Shown: positions 32,830 through 44,815 of the stretch, piece after piece
How positions within the stretch are numbered: position 1 is the stretch's first letter
Layout of the letters: each line of letters begins with the position of its first letter
NCBI GenBank assembly: GCA_964035015.1
Contig: OZ036006.1
Coordinates: forward strand, 248,001 to 312,000
Source: Corallium rubrum
Lineage: Eukaryota > Cnidaria > Anthozoa > Scleralcyonacea > Coralliidae
Reading direction: 5' to 3'
Length of the DNA stretch: 64,000 nucleotides
Made by a program: the position numbers and the translations under genes
The notes under the pieces: generated by a model
What the model saw: the letters and a program-made list of their open reading frames with translations, nothing else
What the model was told of the DNA's origin: nothing
Databases searched by the model: none

Positions 32830-33457
32830 GACCCCGTTCACACGAGTCCGGAGCGAGTTGAAAACGGCGCTAAATTGTGTGAAAACGGCGCTCTAACCGG
32901 AGCGTTTTGAAAACGATTTCTAGACGGAGCGAAATGAAACGGAACCCTTGGCGGTGTCGTGTGAACACAAGATCCGGCACTTTTTCGCTCCGCTTTAGTA
33001 TGGGTTCCTAAATTTTCGGCTCCTAACCAAACGGCTGGCGTATTTTTCAGCGATGGAAAACTTTATTTGTCTTCTCGACTTCGGAAAGCTTCTGCTAAGA
33101 ACTTGTGCTACTGTTTGAACAATTATAACATTATTACAACAATGACTAGGCAGTGTAAATAGGAGAAGATGAAGTCAATAAGGGGACTTCCTAACGGAAA
33201 GACTAAAATTGTAAACCTAGAATGCACTATCCACCTTGGGGGATAATATTCTTTGAATTGCTTCTCGTTTCCATTTACTTTTGACGAGATATGGCTATTT
33301 AAACAGTGCACATGCAACATTGAAATACTGGATATACACCAGAAGTTTCCGGTGTCGTGTGAACGCCTTCAAAGCGTCGTTAAATTATGACGGATTCGTG
33401 TGAACGTACCCACATTTTATTGTTTATCTTCTACACCGGACTCGTGTGAACGGGGTC
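32830..33457. mobile_element. Harbinger-type MITE inserted in the right arm, TTA duplication
   Basis: TIRs GACCCCGTTCACACGAGTCCGG and its complement. TTA on both sides (32827-32829, 33458-33460). The left arm of the host element has the uninterrupted site CAATTTATAGCTATAGG, with TTA once, which confirms the duplication. Confidence 0.85.
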
Positions 33458-34176
33458 TTATAGCTATAGGTTAAAAACGATGACGCGCTATGTGACAACA
33501 GTCGAATAGAATTAATTGTATTGTATTTTACACCACACTAAAATTTTTACAGTATTTTCACCAGTACAAAAGGGAAGAGAATAAAAAGAAATATCAAAAT
33601 TCAAGCGAAACCGAAAACACTTTGCAATCCGAGTTTTTGCGAAATACCTGAACAGTGACTAGTGAAACAAGTTTTTTCCATGCAAAACAAATCAAAACAA
33701 AGCCTCACGAGGTGATGCTATTCGAACAAGAAGTGATCGTGAGCTGTTTCAAAGCCTTGTCAATTTCAACCAGTGAAAATGCAGAGAAGAGACATTTACA
33801 AGGGCATCAACTATACGATATAAATAGATCTATGCATGAATGTGAAGGCAAATGGCTTACTGTACAGCAATCTATCTCCTTACTCACCTAGAAATGTGTA
33901 AAAATTCTTTCTTCAAGCATGGTTTTGTTCGAACGTTCTTCACTCCATCGACAACTCTGAAGTAATTTCCTCGCCAGTATCAACAGCAGTTTTGCTCCTA
34001 TTTACACAGAACATAGCTTATAACCTACCTGTGCTAACGAGAAGTTAAAAACGCTCATTCGGGAAAGAAAATATCGCTAAAACAGTGAATTAATCTTTCA
34101 CGCGAAATGCACGCCTGACGCCGGCCTGAAAGTGAATCCGTACTTCAACTACCATCATGCATTGCGATAATGCAAT

Positions 34177-34500
34177 AACATACGACATTTATGTAAAAGA
34201 TGAGGTATCATCGGTTTCAAATTATGAAGCTTAACCATCTAATAAAACCATCCCACAAGCGGGATGTTAAACTTGAACACATAAAGGTAAAAATTCTATA
34301 GGGGTGTAGTGGTCGGGGTATGAGAGGTGGGAGATTTTTCCGGAGGGTTGTGGTTAGGTTTAGGGTTTCCGGGGGTTGTGATTAGGTTTAGGGTTTCCGG
34401 GGGGTGGTATGGGGGTGAGGTTTCGTTTAAAAAGGTTGTCTAATCAGATGGTGGTTTTAGTAGTTGGTTAAGCTTCATAATTTGAAGGAAATGATAGCTC
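34177..34500. repeat. Short G-rich tandem repeat near 34360-34410
   Basis: GGTTAGGTTTAGGGTTTCC is repeated twice about 33 bp apart. It looks telomere-like by chance but is not a TTAGGG array. No gene. Confidence 0.5.
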
Positions 34501-34514
34501 AAAAGATAAAGCCC

Positions 34515-34748
34515 GAGGACGCGAAGCGTCCGAGGGCTGTATATCGCATAAATCCCGACGTTCGAGGGATTTATCTGACTTAATTTATTATTGAGGAGGT
34601 TTTCCAACAAAGTTTTGTCTTTTTTTCTACCTTGGACAAATATTTTCCTAGTTTTTTTCTTTATTTCTTTTCTAATTAGTATTCAGGGGCTTTATGCGAT
34701 ATAAAGCCCTCGAAAGTACAAAGAAAACCGACTCAATAATAAATTAAG
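34515..34748. mobile_element. Small inverted-repeat element
   Basis: CTTAATTTATTATTGAG (about 34578) pairs with CTCAATAATAAATTAAG (34730-34746), and GGACGCGAAGCGTCC (34517-34531) is a perfect hairpin. AGGGCTTTAT-type phrases recur in both halves. Confidence 0.45.
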
Positions 34749-35200
34749 AGATGATACAGTTCGTCTATGGTTCGTCGTACAGTTGGGACAAAACGCTATG
34801 GAAACTTTCCGAATTCGCTTCAATGCCCACGATACAATGGCTCCAAGTCGAGGTTGGCAATGAGATCGTAATGCATTTACTGTTATCTTTCATTCCCAGC
34901 CTCGATATAAAGTCGTTGTTCGTGCTTACTGAAGCAAATTCGGGAAGTGTCTATTTTTAATTAAAACTACACAAATAGATGCACTCGACCGTGGGAAAGC
35001 CTGGCCATTGGAAAAACGTCATGATTATTTAGTAAATACCCCTTTGCAGGACTCTTGTTCTCGCGCACATATCTTTTGATCAAATACAGCCTTTAATGTG
35101 TCAGTTTTTGTATATAGTAAAGGAATTTATGTTCAGATTGAAATTATTTCATTATTATAATTTACTGAAAATCCACGTGACGCAGAACACAAAACGCCGA
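34749..35200. other. No supported gene
   Basis: A plus-strand ORF at 34751-34960 has no recognisable domain and no clear splice sites. Confidence 0.3.
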
Positions 35201-35315
35201 AATTTTTAGTAACAGAAAACTGACGTTTGGAGCGGAGCCTTTCATCAGAGCAAAATGTAGTGAAGGCCTCTTTCGAAATGTCAGTTTTCCGTTACGAAAA
35301 ATTTCGGCAGTTAAT
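35195..35315. mobile_element. PLE terminal relic (inverted fragments)
   Basis: CCGAAATTTTTAGTAACAGAAAACTGACG is followed by a partial inverted copy, GTCAGTTTTCCGTTACGAAAAATTTCGG. Between them the minus strand reads CTGATGA, a hairpin, then AAACGTC, a hammerhead-like core lacking the G of GAAA. Confidence 0.45.
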
Positions 35316-36245
35316 TACCACCTTTTCACTTTGCTGTATCTAAATTTTCAAACACTGCCTACGCAACACCCTACTTCATTGACGGTGTGAACTATGGACA
35401 GCTTTAGTTTGTTATGCAAAATAACTGGAGGGGAGGATTCGACCAATTAAAAAGCATACCTGTGCGGAAGCACGAAATGTATGATAGTTATCTTTTTGAC
35501 AAGTAAAACCGTTAATTGTTAGACAAAATATAGAAATAGAGGGGCTGTTTTGGCCTAGTTACCGCAGGAATTTGGGTTAATCACATGTTAAACGATTAAT
35601 GCTACCTGGGATGATTAGGGGTTCTGTTTTTGACGTGTATAATTGTCTGGTGTTAGACAAAGTGAAACAATAACAATAATGTCCAACGGAAAATCAACAG
35701 GGGTGGCGCCAGAGAGGGGGGAAGGGGGCTACAGCCCCATGTAGGGGATAGTTTACACATTTGTCGGGGAATAATCTGGAAGAAAAAAATTACTTTTAAC
35801 AATTGGTAAAGAACTTTTTAACTAATTAAGCCAGCCAAGTCAGTAATTAATTATTTAATTAAATGCTTTAATATTTAGTGAAATTAACCTCCTTCATAAA
35901 TACAAGATACGGTATATATTGCTTAGAAGACAACAGCAATAATTACAACACACAAAATTTCTGTCTGCAATATTCAACGAAAATGGCAAAGGTTAATGAC
36001 TACACTAGTTGTTCAACAGATTTTACTTTATTGATAGCTTTAAAATAGATGCTGTAGCTTGCCTGTTATTGCGATAATTTCACGCCGAGAACGTGGAAAA
36101 AACTATTCTAGACGTTGGAAACAACTCCAAATATCTCAACAACAAAGCAAGAAAACGAAAAACTGCTAAAGATGTTACTTTGTCATGTTAAGTGTTCTTT
36201 CAAACATGACAGACTGAATTTTTGGTTTATGTGCACTTTAATAAT
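35316..36245. other. No gene; hAT-MITE-like scrap near 35699
   Basis: CAGGGGTGGCGCC at 35698-35710 resembles the start of a hAT MITE, but no partner end or target duplication was found. Confidence 0.35.
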
Positions 36246-36249
36246 AATC

Positions 36250-37050
36250 AATGTTTTACTTAACCATAACAAATAAATCCCAAATATTGATCACGTTAAC
36301 AACGGGAAAGAGCGAATATTTTCCAAGATTACCAATAATAATCCCAGGCTGAAAAAAGAAATTGTTATTGTTTATAAAATGTTGCCTTTTTTGAGAAGCT
36401 AGCTTAAACAACCGCATACTTACATCATGGATAGCAAAAAGACTGAATAGGAAACTTGATGGCGCCGTGAGCATGACAAGCTGGTTGAAATTGACAAGCG
36501 TAACTCCCCCCCCCGTACTATATTCAAAGTTTAGGATTATGCAGCTTAAAATAAAAATTAAACTACCTGAAAATACAACAAAGCCACAATACGATAGAAT
36601 GCCCATCTATTGTTATGCCTTTTAAAAGAAAATATCAAGATTTACTAGTTAAAATATGCATCACAAATTCCAAGGAAAACAAAGTTCTATTTTACGACGC
36701 CAGTTCCTTAGAAACAACAAAGAAAACATCAAAACAAAGTTCAACAACGCTTACCTAGAAAACTCGATTGTGGCTTAGGCAGGTTTGTAAGGCCATAGAA
36801 TCATTTGAAACGTCAACATATAATAATCTGAATGTGAGAATTTGAAGATATGTGAAGAATTTGAAGAAAAGTTCACTTAAAAACCTCAATAAAACAAGCA
36901 TACTCGCGCCATTTGTGTCATCACACACAATTTTCAACTGGGTTTCAACCATTTTGCAAACTGAGTAAATGTGATTTAACAAATCAAAAGGCTCAAAATA
37001 CAACATATAACTAGTAGTTTCCTTTCCAGTTCTTTTCCAGTCCATACTTA
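36250..37050 (-). CDS. Possible exons of an unrecognised membrane-protein gene
   Basis: Three minus-strand pieces have splice-like borders: 37045 to about 36885 (ATG, MDWKRTGKETTSYMLYFEPF, then CKMVETQLKIVCDD); about 36565-36428, acceptor GTATTTTCAG and donor GAT|GTAAGT, with hydrophobic LIFILSCIILNFEYS and LVMLTAPSSFLFSLF, two likely membrane helices; and about 36349-36252, acceptor TTTTTTCAG, ending PVVNVINIWDLFVMVK and a stop. Hydrophobic segments with matching donor and acceptor sequences favour a real multi-pass protein. The family is not recognised, and exon 1's donor is weak. Confidence 0.3.
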
Positions 37051-37139
37051 CATTTACTCTAAAATGAATTAAATTACCTATAATAGAATAAGGATTGGGT
37101 GAATGGTTTGAATCCAGGATATAAATGATTTATAGTTTC

Positions 37140-37530
37140 AGGATCACCAGGGTTGTTTTTGCAAACACTTAAAATGTTTTCTGACGTTTCAGCAGCCTGT
37201 ACGGTGCCATCTTCAGAGAAGTTGTTGGTTTTACCGTTGAACGCATATGTTGGTATTCGTCATTTGGTGACGCGACGACGTCTGCTTAAAAACCAGAGTA
37301 AGTAAACATAAACGTCAACGCGAAATGGAGATAAAACCAACCACATTGCAAGCCTTCATTTGGATGCTCAACATGACAATGACTGGGATTCCGCGCGATG
37401 CTTAGCATACAGCAGCAATTACTTTAAGGAAGTTCGTTTACTGGCATCGAGAAGAAACCGCTGAATAGAAGTCAAAATATGCCTGTGGTATACAACAAGA
37501 TTTTTTTGAGCGAGAAGGGCAACACGATCA
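37140..37530 (+). mobile_element. Penelope-like element relic
   Basis: An inverted terminal fragment with a hammerhead-like motif (37179-37220) is followed at 37330-37480 on the plus strand by HDNDWDSARCLAYSSNYFKE, resembling the end of a PLE nuclease domain. Heavily truncated, with at least one stop. Confidence 0.5.
37179..37220 (-). ncRNA. Hammerhead-ribozyme-like motif
   Basis: Minus strand: TTCT, CTGAAGA, T, hairpin with arms GGCA and TGCT, GAAACGTC, AGAA. Stem I UUCU/AGAA pairs fully. Confidence 0.55.
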
Positions 37531-37979
37531 CATCAGCCAACTACCGCATGCCGTTAGCCATGCAACCAGCGTCGCACTACCAAATGACGACTATACCAAC
37601 AGACGTGTTCAACAAAAAAAACCTCCAATAATTCCGCTGAAGATCTTGTGCGGCATATTAGGGGGTCCGGAGGCATCCCCGGCGGATTGTTTTGAAATTT
37701 GGATATCTGAAACTTTGAAAGTTTAAAAACAGAGAAACAACGACACAATATTTATAATATAATTACTGGCCCTTATCACATTCCATTGTCCTCTGTCTGC
37801 ATTATATCAATGATTTCAGCAAGCATACTGCAATATTTTTAATACAGCCGCAAGTTTACAAGCCTTTCGTTTCTCGTTTCAAAGGTATAAAATCAGCGTT
37901 TCTTTAATATTTCATTGATGAAATTTGAGATTTAATTGATTTTACCAAAGAGAAACTATGATAGGGGTAAGTAAGTAAT
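37531..37979. other. No recognised gene
   Basis: Contains GGGGGTCCGGAGGCATCCCC, a hAT-MITE-like scrap, at about 37660. Confidence 0.35.
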
Positions 37980-38097
37980 TAGTAATAGATGATCACTTCG
38001 GCCAAACGGCATTATTGAATATATTGCAGCCGGCCTCGGGCTGCGCCCTGAGCTAGCTGCAATATATGGCCTCAGTGATTATCTATTAACTAACGTC
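37980..38097. mobile_element. Small palindromic MITE
   Basis: TTAGTAATAGATGATCACT pairs with AGTGATTATCTATTAACTAA; inside, ATATATTGCAGC pairs with GCTGCAATATAT. Confidence 0.55.
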
Positions 38098-38940
38098 AGT
38101 GTAGCTGCATGCAGTCTTCTTATTTTCAATATTACTTTATAAAATACAATTAAAATCAATGGCAAAGTTTAATTAGACAAAATAGCGGATCGAAATGCTC
38201 AAGGCTTGTGTATTGAACTAAAGACAAAGAATACGAGATTTAACGTTTTGAGCCGTTCATAAAACTAAGTGAAATTAACATGAAGTGAATATGTACAAAA
38301 TGAATTAAACTGTACGTTTTTCTGATAAAAGGCCTTTGCCCAAAACACTAGAACTGCAACATTCCACAATCTAAACTGCACTTCAAATTTTACGCTGCAG
38401 CGCTTTAAAAATATTAGAGCCAACCAGCTAGGCATCTACAAATTATTTGGGCCCAGAAGTCACAAATCGTTGGGGCCCACAAGGTACAGATCTTCGAGGC
38501 CCATCGGAAAATCTCTCCCGGTGTCCCGATGCCCCACCCCTTCCCATTACCAGAAATCGATGACAAAATGGCCGCCGCTTAAGGACTAATTTACATATAG
38601 TCCTTATAAAATGGCATCCAATTTTGAACAGTAAATATATAGAGGGGAAATATTAAAATGAAAATTCTGCTAATTGAGTATCTCGCCTACTATTTGCCGG
38701 CCTCCCTATCTAAGCAACAGCGATTTTGAAATTATTCGCTTCCTTATTTCTTTAAATCAGGTATACCTACGATCCGCCAAGTGACCATATCTCTCGAGCT
38801 ATCGTTTGTCTGTGTTTGAGCCTCCATCAATCATGGTGAGTTCAAAATGCCCATTGTCTTGTTGTCATTACAAGTCTAGTAGTTGTTAAATTACAGGGAT
38901 AAAACTTCAGCCAATTTGGTCAGTATGTAATCTGATACAT
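38098..38940. other. No supported gene
   Basis: CTGATAAAAGGCCTTTGCCCAAAACA at 38322-38347 is a very degenerate form of the PLE-end motif. Nothing else recognised. Confidence 0.35.
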
Positions 38941-38947
38941 GCAAGAT

Positions 38948-39535
38948 AAAGATTCCTCTATCAACTCTGGAACAGTTGACCAAAGATGATTTTGAAAGTA
39001 TCAAACAAAATCCTACGGCAATTTACTATTTGCAACACAATTTGGCGGATTGTATCGGCAAATATTTGGCAAGCTACTCAGTAAGCATAATTCCCATTTT
39101 AATATATTCGCCTTATATATTTACTGTTCAAAATTTGACGCCATCTTCTAAGAAATATATGTAAATTGGTTTTCAAGTGGTGGCCATTTTGTCATTAATT
39201 TCTGGTAATGCTAGTAAATATTAATAGTGGGGTCTCCACAAATTCTCGCTTCTATTACAATTTATCACCATGCAAACATTCAAAGGATTAAACCTCAACT
39301 TAGCTCCAAATTAAGGATAGATCTCCACTTCACAAAGAACAAGAGCTATATGCACATTCGGAATTATAATGTTTACGAATCTTCCAATCATTGGAGAAGG
39401 ACAGACAATCTTTTTTGTTTCGCGTTTCAAGAATGAGTGTCTTGTACCACATGTCGGGTTGGAGTTACCATTGTCAGCGAGAGAAAGACCAACTTTTATT
39501 TCAAAGTTTTGAAGCTGAAGATAACAGCAATTATC
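38948..39535 (+). pseudogene. Two exon-like pieces of an unrecognised gene
   Basis: First piece about 38948-39079: IPLSTLEQLTKDDFESIKQN then YLQHNLADCIGKYLASYS, ending at a donor TCA|GTAAGC. Second piece about 39306-39550, after acceptor CAACTTAG: DRSPLHKEQELYAHSEL, a TAA, CLRIFQSLEKDRQSFLFRVS, RMSVLYHMSGWSYHCQREKD and FEAEDNSNYHDDLLS, ending at a donor TCA|GTAAGT. Coding character is clear in the second piece despite the in-frame TAA (about 39370). Phases are plausible but unproven. No family recognised. Confidence 0.35.
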
Positions 39536-39600
39536 ATGACGATTTGTTATCAGTAAGTACCGAATAGAATACTAAAAAGAAAAAAAAGAGATGATAATTA

Positions 39601-40236
39601 ATGTCAGGGTCGAAAAATGTCAATGTCAATGTCAATTTCAATGTCAATGTCAATGTCAATGTCAATGTCAATGTCAATGTCAATGTCGATGTCGATGTCG
39701 TTGTCGATGTCGATGTCGATGTCAGTGTCAATTGTAATGTCACTGTCACAGTCACTGTCACTGTCACTGTCACTGTCACTGTCACTGTCACTGTCACTGT
39801 CACTGTCACTGTCACTGTCACTGTCACTGTCACTGTCACTGTCACTGTCACTGTCAACGACAACGTCGGCGTTAAGGGTAACGGTAACGGTAACGTCGAT
39901 GTCCATGCCCATGTCCATGTTAATTAATGGTAACGGTAACGTGAATGTTCATTTCGATGAGCGTGTCCGTGTTCGCGTTCGTGTTCATGACAACGGCAAT
40001 GGAAATCGCAATGATGTTGTTAATGGTAATGAAATGTTAATGTTTATGGTGACGTTAATATAAATTTTAATGGTAGTGTTGGTGTTGGTGTTGGTGTTGG
40101 TGTTGGTGTTGGTGTTGGTGTTGGTGTTGGTGTTGGTGTTGGTGTTGGTGTTGGTGTTGCTGTCGCTGTTGATGTGATGTTGATGTTGATGTTGATGTTG
40201 ATGTTGATGTTGATGTTGATGTTAATATTAATGCTC
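39601..40236. repeat. Evolving hexanucleotide array: TGTCAA, TGTCGA, TGTCAC, GGTGTT, GATGTT
   Basis: Successive blocks of related hexamers: TGTCAA (39617-39684), TGTCGA (39685-39722), TGTCAC/CTGTCA (39741-39855, about 19 units), a diverse GTNNNN section (39856-40060), GGTGTT (40075-40158, about 14 units), GATGTT (40170-40220). Open frames on both strands are artefacts of the repeat. Confidence 0.9.
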
Positions 40237-41997
40237 ATTCTGGTCCAGCCCTAGAGACATCCCCTACCAGTGACGGATCACTTCGATTTGTTGTGAACCT
40301 GCGAGGTTTTGACCAAAATTACCCCCCTTGGGCTTAAAATGATCCTGAAAGATCCCGTTTTAAAATGAGGTCTTTATAATGATACGCCATGAAGTACTTG
40401 CCGAGCGCTGACCTGATTTCCGGCGTTAAATATCCTCGCTTCCAAACGTTGGTGAATCAACAAGAAGAAAATAGTTTTTTTGGTCAATATATAAGCGCAA
40501 CCAACCAAATTTTTTGCTGTAACAACTCCTAAAGTAAGTATAAGCATTTGTTTGTTGTAATTATTTCGTAGTTTAACAATAATGGGGTAAAATTTGACGA
40601 AAACCATCTCGGCCGGTCAGCCAATTATCGAACAAAATTTGCCTAGACTTGTCGGCGTTGTAATGGCAACCAGGAGTAAATATCACGCGAAATAACATCA
40701 AATCTGAATAGCTGACTTAAAACCGATCTTTTTGATGTATTATGGTCGTATGTTTGTGTATAATTCTGTTTTAATTTGTAAATTTCCAAAATAAATGATG
40801 ATCGCGCGCGGGCGCACCATGTGGGGTCGCTCAATGGAAAATCTTAAAAATAGGCATGCCACGCATGCATGTTGTCCACTGCGCAGTCGCGCTGTTACCT
40901 CGATCGGGTCTGGCCCCCAAACCTCACTGGCTATTACATTGTCAAGAATAATCGATAATTCAAGGCTTAATTCCAGTGTAGGTAAATCAAGAGTATTATC
41001 AACATCAATAGTAAAAGGAATACGATTATACAAATTTAAGGGTGAATCACAACCGCTACTGCGCATTTGAGGAGATATTCATGTTTCTTTGTTTTGACGA
41101 GTGAGTGAAATTTGAAACCTGCGTTTCCAATTGACTGTGAAACTTGCTGATATTTCGAAACGCTTCGCTTAGAACTTCACAAAATTTAAGAAGAATTAGA
41201 ACAACACGAAATTTACGGAGCATGGTAGTTTAAAATTTTAGTTGAAAGTGTCTGAGCATCAGCGAAGTTAAAGATTGTAAACACAAACCCGGAGGCGCAT
41301 GGGAATAGTTTGGAGTGAACATAATAAAGTAGAGTGTTTATTTAAAAGCTATTGTATTTCGTGTAGTATATAGCCTAGAACTTCGCGAAATTTACGAAGA
41401 ATGCTATATTGAACATGTTCTTAACTGAAAAGCGAGATATATTTGTTCTGACCCTATGTATCTTCGACTTTCGGTGAATCCATCAATCCAAGTAAACTTC
41501 TGGAATACCTGGCGTTGACAAGACTGGCGATCATGTCACGATAGTTGTCGAGTATGACGTAAGTGAGGTCCAAGACAAGCAAGCATGCAAGCAAGATCAC
41601 GCCGATATAGTGGCCCCCGCTGAAGGTCAGCGGTGGCCACAAATAATCAATATAATGTTCGCGTTTTATTATATTGCTTTAATTTTTTCAATTTTAATTT
41701 GTGAAATGGTGCTTTTCATTTTAATTCCCCAAAGTTTGGTGCTAAAGTCATTTATTGTTTAAATATTTAACATTTTGTTAGATTATAATAATATTTTTAA
41801 TAATAATTAGCATAAATTAGCATAATTTGCAAAATGGGTTGTCTGACAAGACCCGAAAACCCAAAATTTGAATAGTAGAGGTAAAAACGATTCAAATGAT
41901 ATATTGTGGTATTATTTTTGTGTTATTATGCCATGCTAATTCACAAATTTACTGAGACCCCTGCTGTGAGTGGTTTTCGGGCGGACAAGAATGAGTT
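40237..41997. other. No supported gene
   Basis: Several ORFs of 60-108 codons overlap on both strands around 40640-41070 without domains or splice evidence. No repeat recognised. Confidence 0.35.
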
Positions 41998-42092
41998 TGT
42001 TAATGTTGATGTTGATGTTAATGTTAATGTTGATTTGATGGTGATGGTGATGGTGATGGTGATGGTGATGGGGATGGTGATGGTGATGGTGA
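41998..42092. repeat. Hexanucleotide array, GATGTT and GATGGT
   Basis: GTTGAT/GTTAAT hexamers then about nine GATGGT units, related to the array at 39601. Confidence 0.85.
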
Positions 42093-42479
42093 TCAGAGCC
42101 TGAAATAATTTTAAAATTTGTCCGGCAAAACTTCCGAGCAAAATGAAATTTGACCGGAAATTTTCAAATTTGGTCGGAAAGTTTTAGTTTGACTCCCCCC
42201 CGTTGAGTAAATTCTGTCAAGCATGCAGTAAATCACTCTACTTGTTATTTGTAATAATAAAACACAAATGTTTAATTCTGAATTGCGTATTAGTTATAGT
42301 GAATAATAATAATTTAATTAAAGTGGTAACTATGAAACAACTTTAAACTGAAAAGCTGGATTACACGATAAGTTTCTGTGATTACAATGGCGTCAATCGC
42401 AGTTTAACGCAATGGTTTTGAATTAAGAATCACGCACTGTTGTTATCTCGACTCGACAACCTGGAAGATAAAGAATACG

Positions 42480-42615
42480 TTTCCTCGACGTTTTGAGCTC
42501 AGGACCTTCGTCAGGAGAGTCAAATAAGCCTATTTGATCAGCCTATTTAACTGTCCTGATTATGAAGGGCCTTTGCTCAAAACGTCGGAAACGTATTCTT
42601 TATCTCCCAGGTCGT
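42480..42615. mobile_element. PLE terminal relic, two inverted end fragments
   Basis: Left, inverted: CTGACGA, hairpin, AAAACGTCGAGGAAACGTATTC. Right, direct: GAAGGGCCTTTGCTCAAAACGTCGG...AAACGTATTCTTTATCTCCCAGG. No coding between. The motif is degenerate (AAAA for GAAA). Confidence 0.5.
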
Positions 42616-43226
42616 CAAATTAACAACAATGAAAGCAGTCACTCTGACTCGTAACTCACTGTCACACACTTAAGATAACTAAACTTTGTTTAAAGCCTGC
42701 TCTGATCGAAGAAATTTTGATAGTGCACTGTAAAGTGTAAAACCAACTTTAACTCAAAACTGATGGAAAACCCAGTGGAAATTTAACAAGAAAAATGGAG
42801 TGTTGAGCGCCGACCCGATCATTTAAAAAAACATTTTTTTTTTTCAAAATTTGTCCGGACAAAATTTCCGATCATTTCAGCATTTGGTCGAAAAAACTGG
42901 AATTTGGTCGGAAAACCGCCGACCGCCGGCCGTTATTTCAAGCTCTGGGTGATGGTGATGTTGAAGTCGAGGTCTTAGTCGAAGACAAATTTTCCTTTTT
43001 AAATTTACTTTTTATTAATTTTGCTTATTACCTTGTTCCAAGGATATCTACAAGCCTGATGGTTTCTGGATGCCTCCTTGCCACTGATATCTACCTTTCA
43101 GCGTCAGTGTTATTTAACGCACCGATTGGTTATTATACTATACTTGTGCTTACTATCTTCTTTTGTAAATTTGTATTAGTGGCAAATATTATTAAATCCT
43201 AAATCCTAAGACGATGTCAATGTCGA
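42616..43226. other. No gene; GTCGGAAA-type repeats and hexamer remnants
   Basis: TTTGTCCGG and TTGGTCGGAAA occur at 42120-42180 and 42850-42920, an apparent duplicated or inserted segment. GATGTC hexamers resume at 43212. Confidence 0.4.
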
Positions 43227-43489
43227 TGTCGATGCAGGGTGTTAGCCAGGATTTCAAAAGTGGCCGTCCAAAATAATTTTGTGGGCTTGGCCACATATTT
43301 TTGGGCGTGGCCGCAATTTTTTGTTGTTGTGGAATTGTGGTGTTCTATTCGTTGAACCTTTTTACTTTTAGTTTTAGATGCACATTTCCGTCATTAAATT
43401 AGTAAAAGCACACGTATGGTATGATCACTATGATGTATATACTATAATGAAGAACGCAATACAGTTATACAGCAGTGTAGTGTTTAGTT

Positions 43490-43600
43490 ATTACTCGGGC
43501 TACCGCAGGTAGCCGAGTCTAGGTTTCGGTCGTGTTTTTGTTTTGTTTTTTGTTTTTTTGGGGTCGCGATATTGCCCCAACAGGCTTTGCGAAACTGCAG
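43490..43600. repeat. Dispersed hairpin repeat (ACTCGGGCTACC...GGTAGCCGAGT)
   Basis: ACTCGGGCTACC-GCA-GGTAGCCGAGT forms a near-perfect hairpin at 43493-43519, followed by CTAGGTTTCGGTCGTGT. The same phrase occurs at 57311-57350, and GTAGCCCGAG at 44896-44905. Family unknown. Confidence 0.55.
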
Positions 43601-44174
43601 GCATGACGTCACAGCTCAAATGCTGATGTTTCATCATGGCGGATTTTCATGCAGGAGTAGCGAGTTTTTTCTTCTGACGCCTTTGGTTGTGTTGTTCGAA
43701 GTGAATTTGTTTTTTAATGATAAACACGCTCACAATGCTTACAGTAGATCATAGTAGACCTGGGTTGGTCGGCGATCTCGATAACCGTACGCTGAAACGG
43801 TGTAGTACTCAAATCGATCAACTCTCGATTAATGTGTTCTCGATCAATTTTATACATATGTGTTATTGAAGAATGTTGCTCAAGTGCTGTAAATCAAAGA
43901 ACAAAGAAAGTTGATAAAGCCAACTTGCAAGTGAAAGGTAAACATGCTATGTTTTACATCTTCATCGATTCGAGGTTGACATTTAGCCGAACTGACTTGT
44001 GTCTGTGAATGCTGTATGTAACTTAAATGTATTGAGGTTTAAACTGTATTAATATTTGTGGTTTGCTTCATTTTTGCTTGTATTGTTTATTATTGATTTA
44101 TTGTACTGATGTCTTGCAAATAAAAGTCGATGTTATTCAACAATTTATACATTACTTTCATCAAGTGTGTATTA

Positions 44175-44815
44175 TTGTTTGGGTACACCAATATAGCCAC
44201 CATTTCAATGTTTAAGTACACCAGTATGGCTGCCATTTCATTGTTTTGGTACACCAATATGGCCACCATTTTATTGTTTTGGTACACCAATATGGCCATT
44301 ATTTCATTGTTTTGGTACACCAATATGGCCACCATTTCATTGTTTTGTACACCAATATGGCCACTATTTCATTGTTTTGGTACACCAGTATGGCCACCAT
44401 TTCATTGTTTTGGTACACCAATATGGCCACCATTTCATTGTTTTGGTACACCAATATGGCCACTATTTCATTGTTTTGGTACACCAGTATGGCTGCTATT
44501 TCATTGTTTTGGTACACCAATATGGCCACTATTTCGTTGTTTTGGTAGACCAGTATGGCCACACTATTTCATTGTTTTGGTACACCAATATGGCCACCAT
44601 TTAATTGTTTTGGTACACCGGTATGGCCACACTATTTCATTGTTTTGGTACACCATTATGGACACCATTTAGATGTTTTGGTACACCAGTATTGCCACTA
44701 TTTCATTGTTTTGGTACACCAATATGGCTGATTGGCCACCATTTCAATGTTTTGGCAGACCGGTATGGCTGCCAAATCAATGTTTTGGTACACCAGTATA
44801 CTCACAGTCAATTGA
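44175..44815. repeat. 33-bp minisatellite, about 19 copies
   Basis: Unit TTTTGGTACACCAATATGGC CACCATTTCATTG, with small variants. Because 33 is a multiple of three, long ORFs repeat the same 11 residues on both strands (FWYTNMATISL; ILVYQNNEMVA). These are not genes. Confidence 0.95.

Larger units (their letters stand above)
30356..34176. mobile_element. 3.8-kb long-inverted-repeat (foldback) element, no transposase seen
   Basis: Left arm about 30356-31745 and right arm about 32695-34176 are inverted copies once two insertions are subtracted: a LINE fragment (about 30927-31487) in the left arm and a MITE (32830-33457) in the right arm. The ends share TTGCATTATCGCAATGCATG. The left arm also lacks or has changed a segment relative to right-arm 33960-34080. 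The 950-bp centre has no recognisable transposase, so it is non-autonomous. Target duplication uncertain. Confidence 0.75.

Noticed and set aside
34360-34410. Telomeric repeat
   Set aside because: Only two 33-bp units containing TTTAGGGTTT; no hexamer array.
39534-40238. ORFs rich in Asp-Ser, Thr-Val or Asn-Ile
   Set aside because: Hexanucleotide array; open on both strands with no domain.
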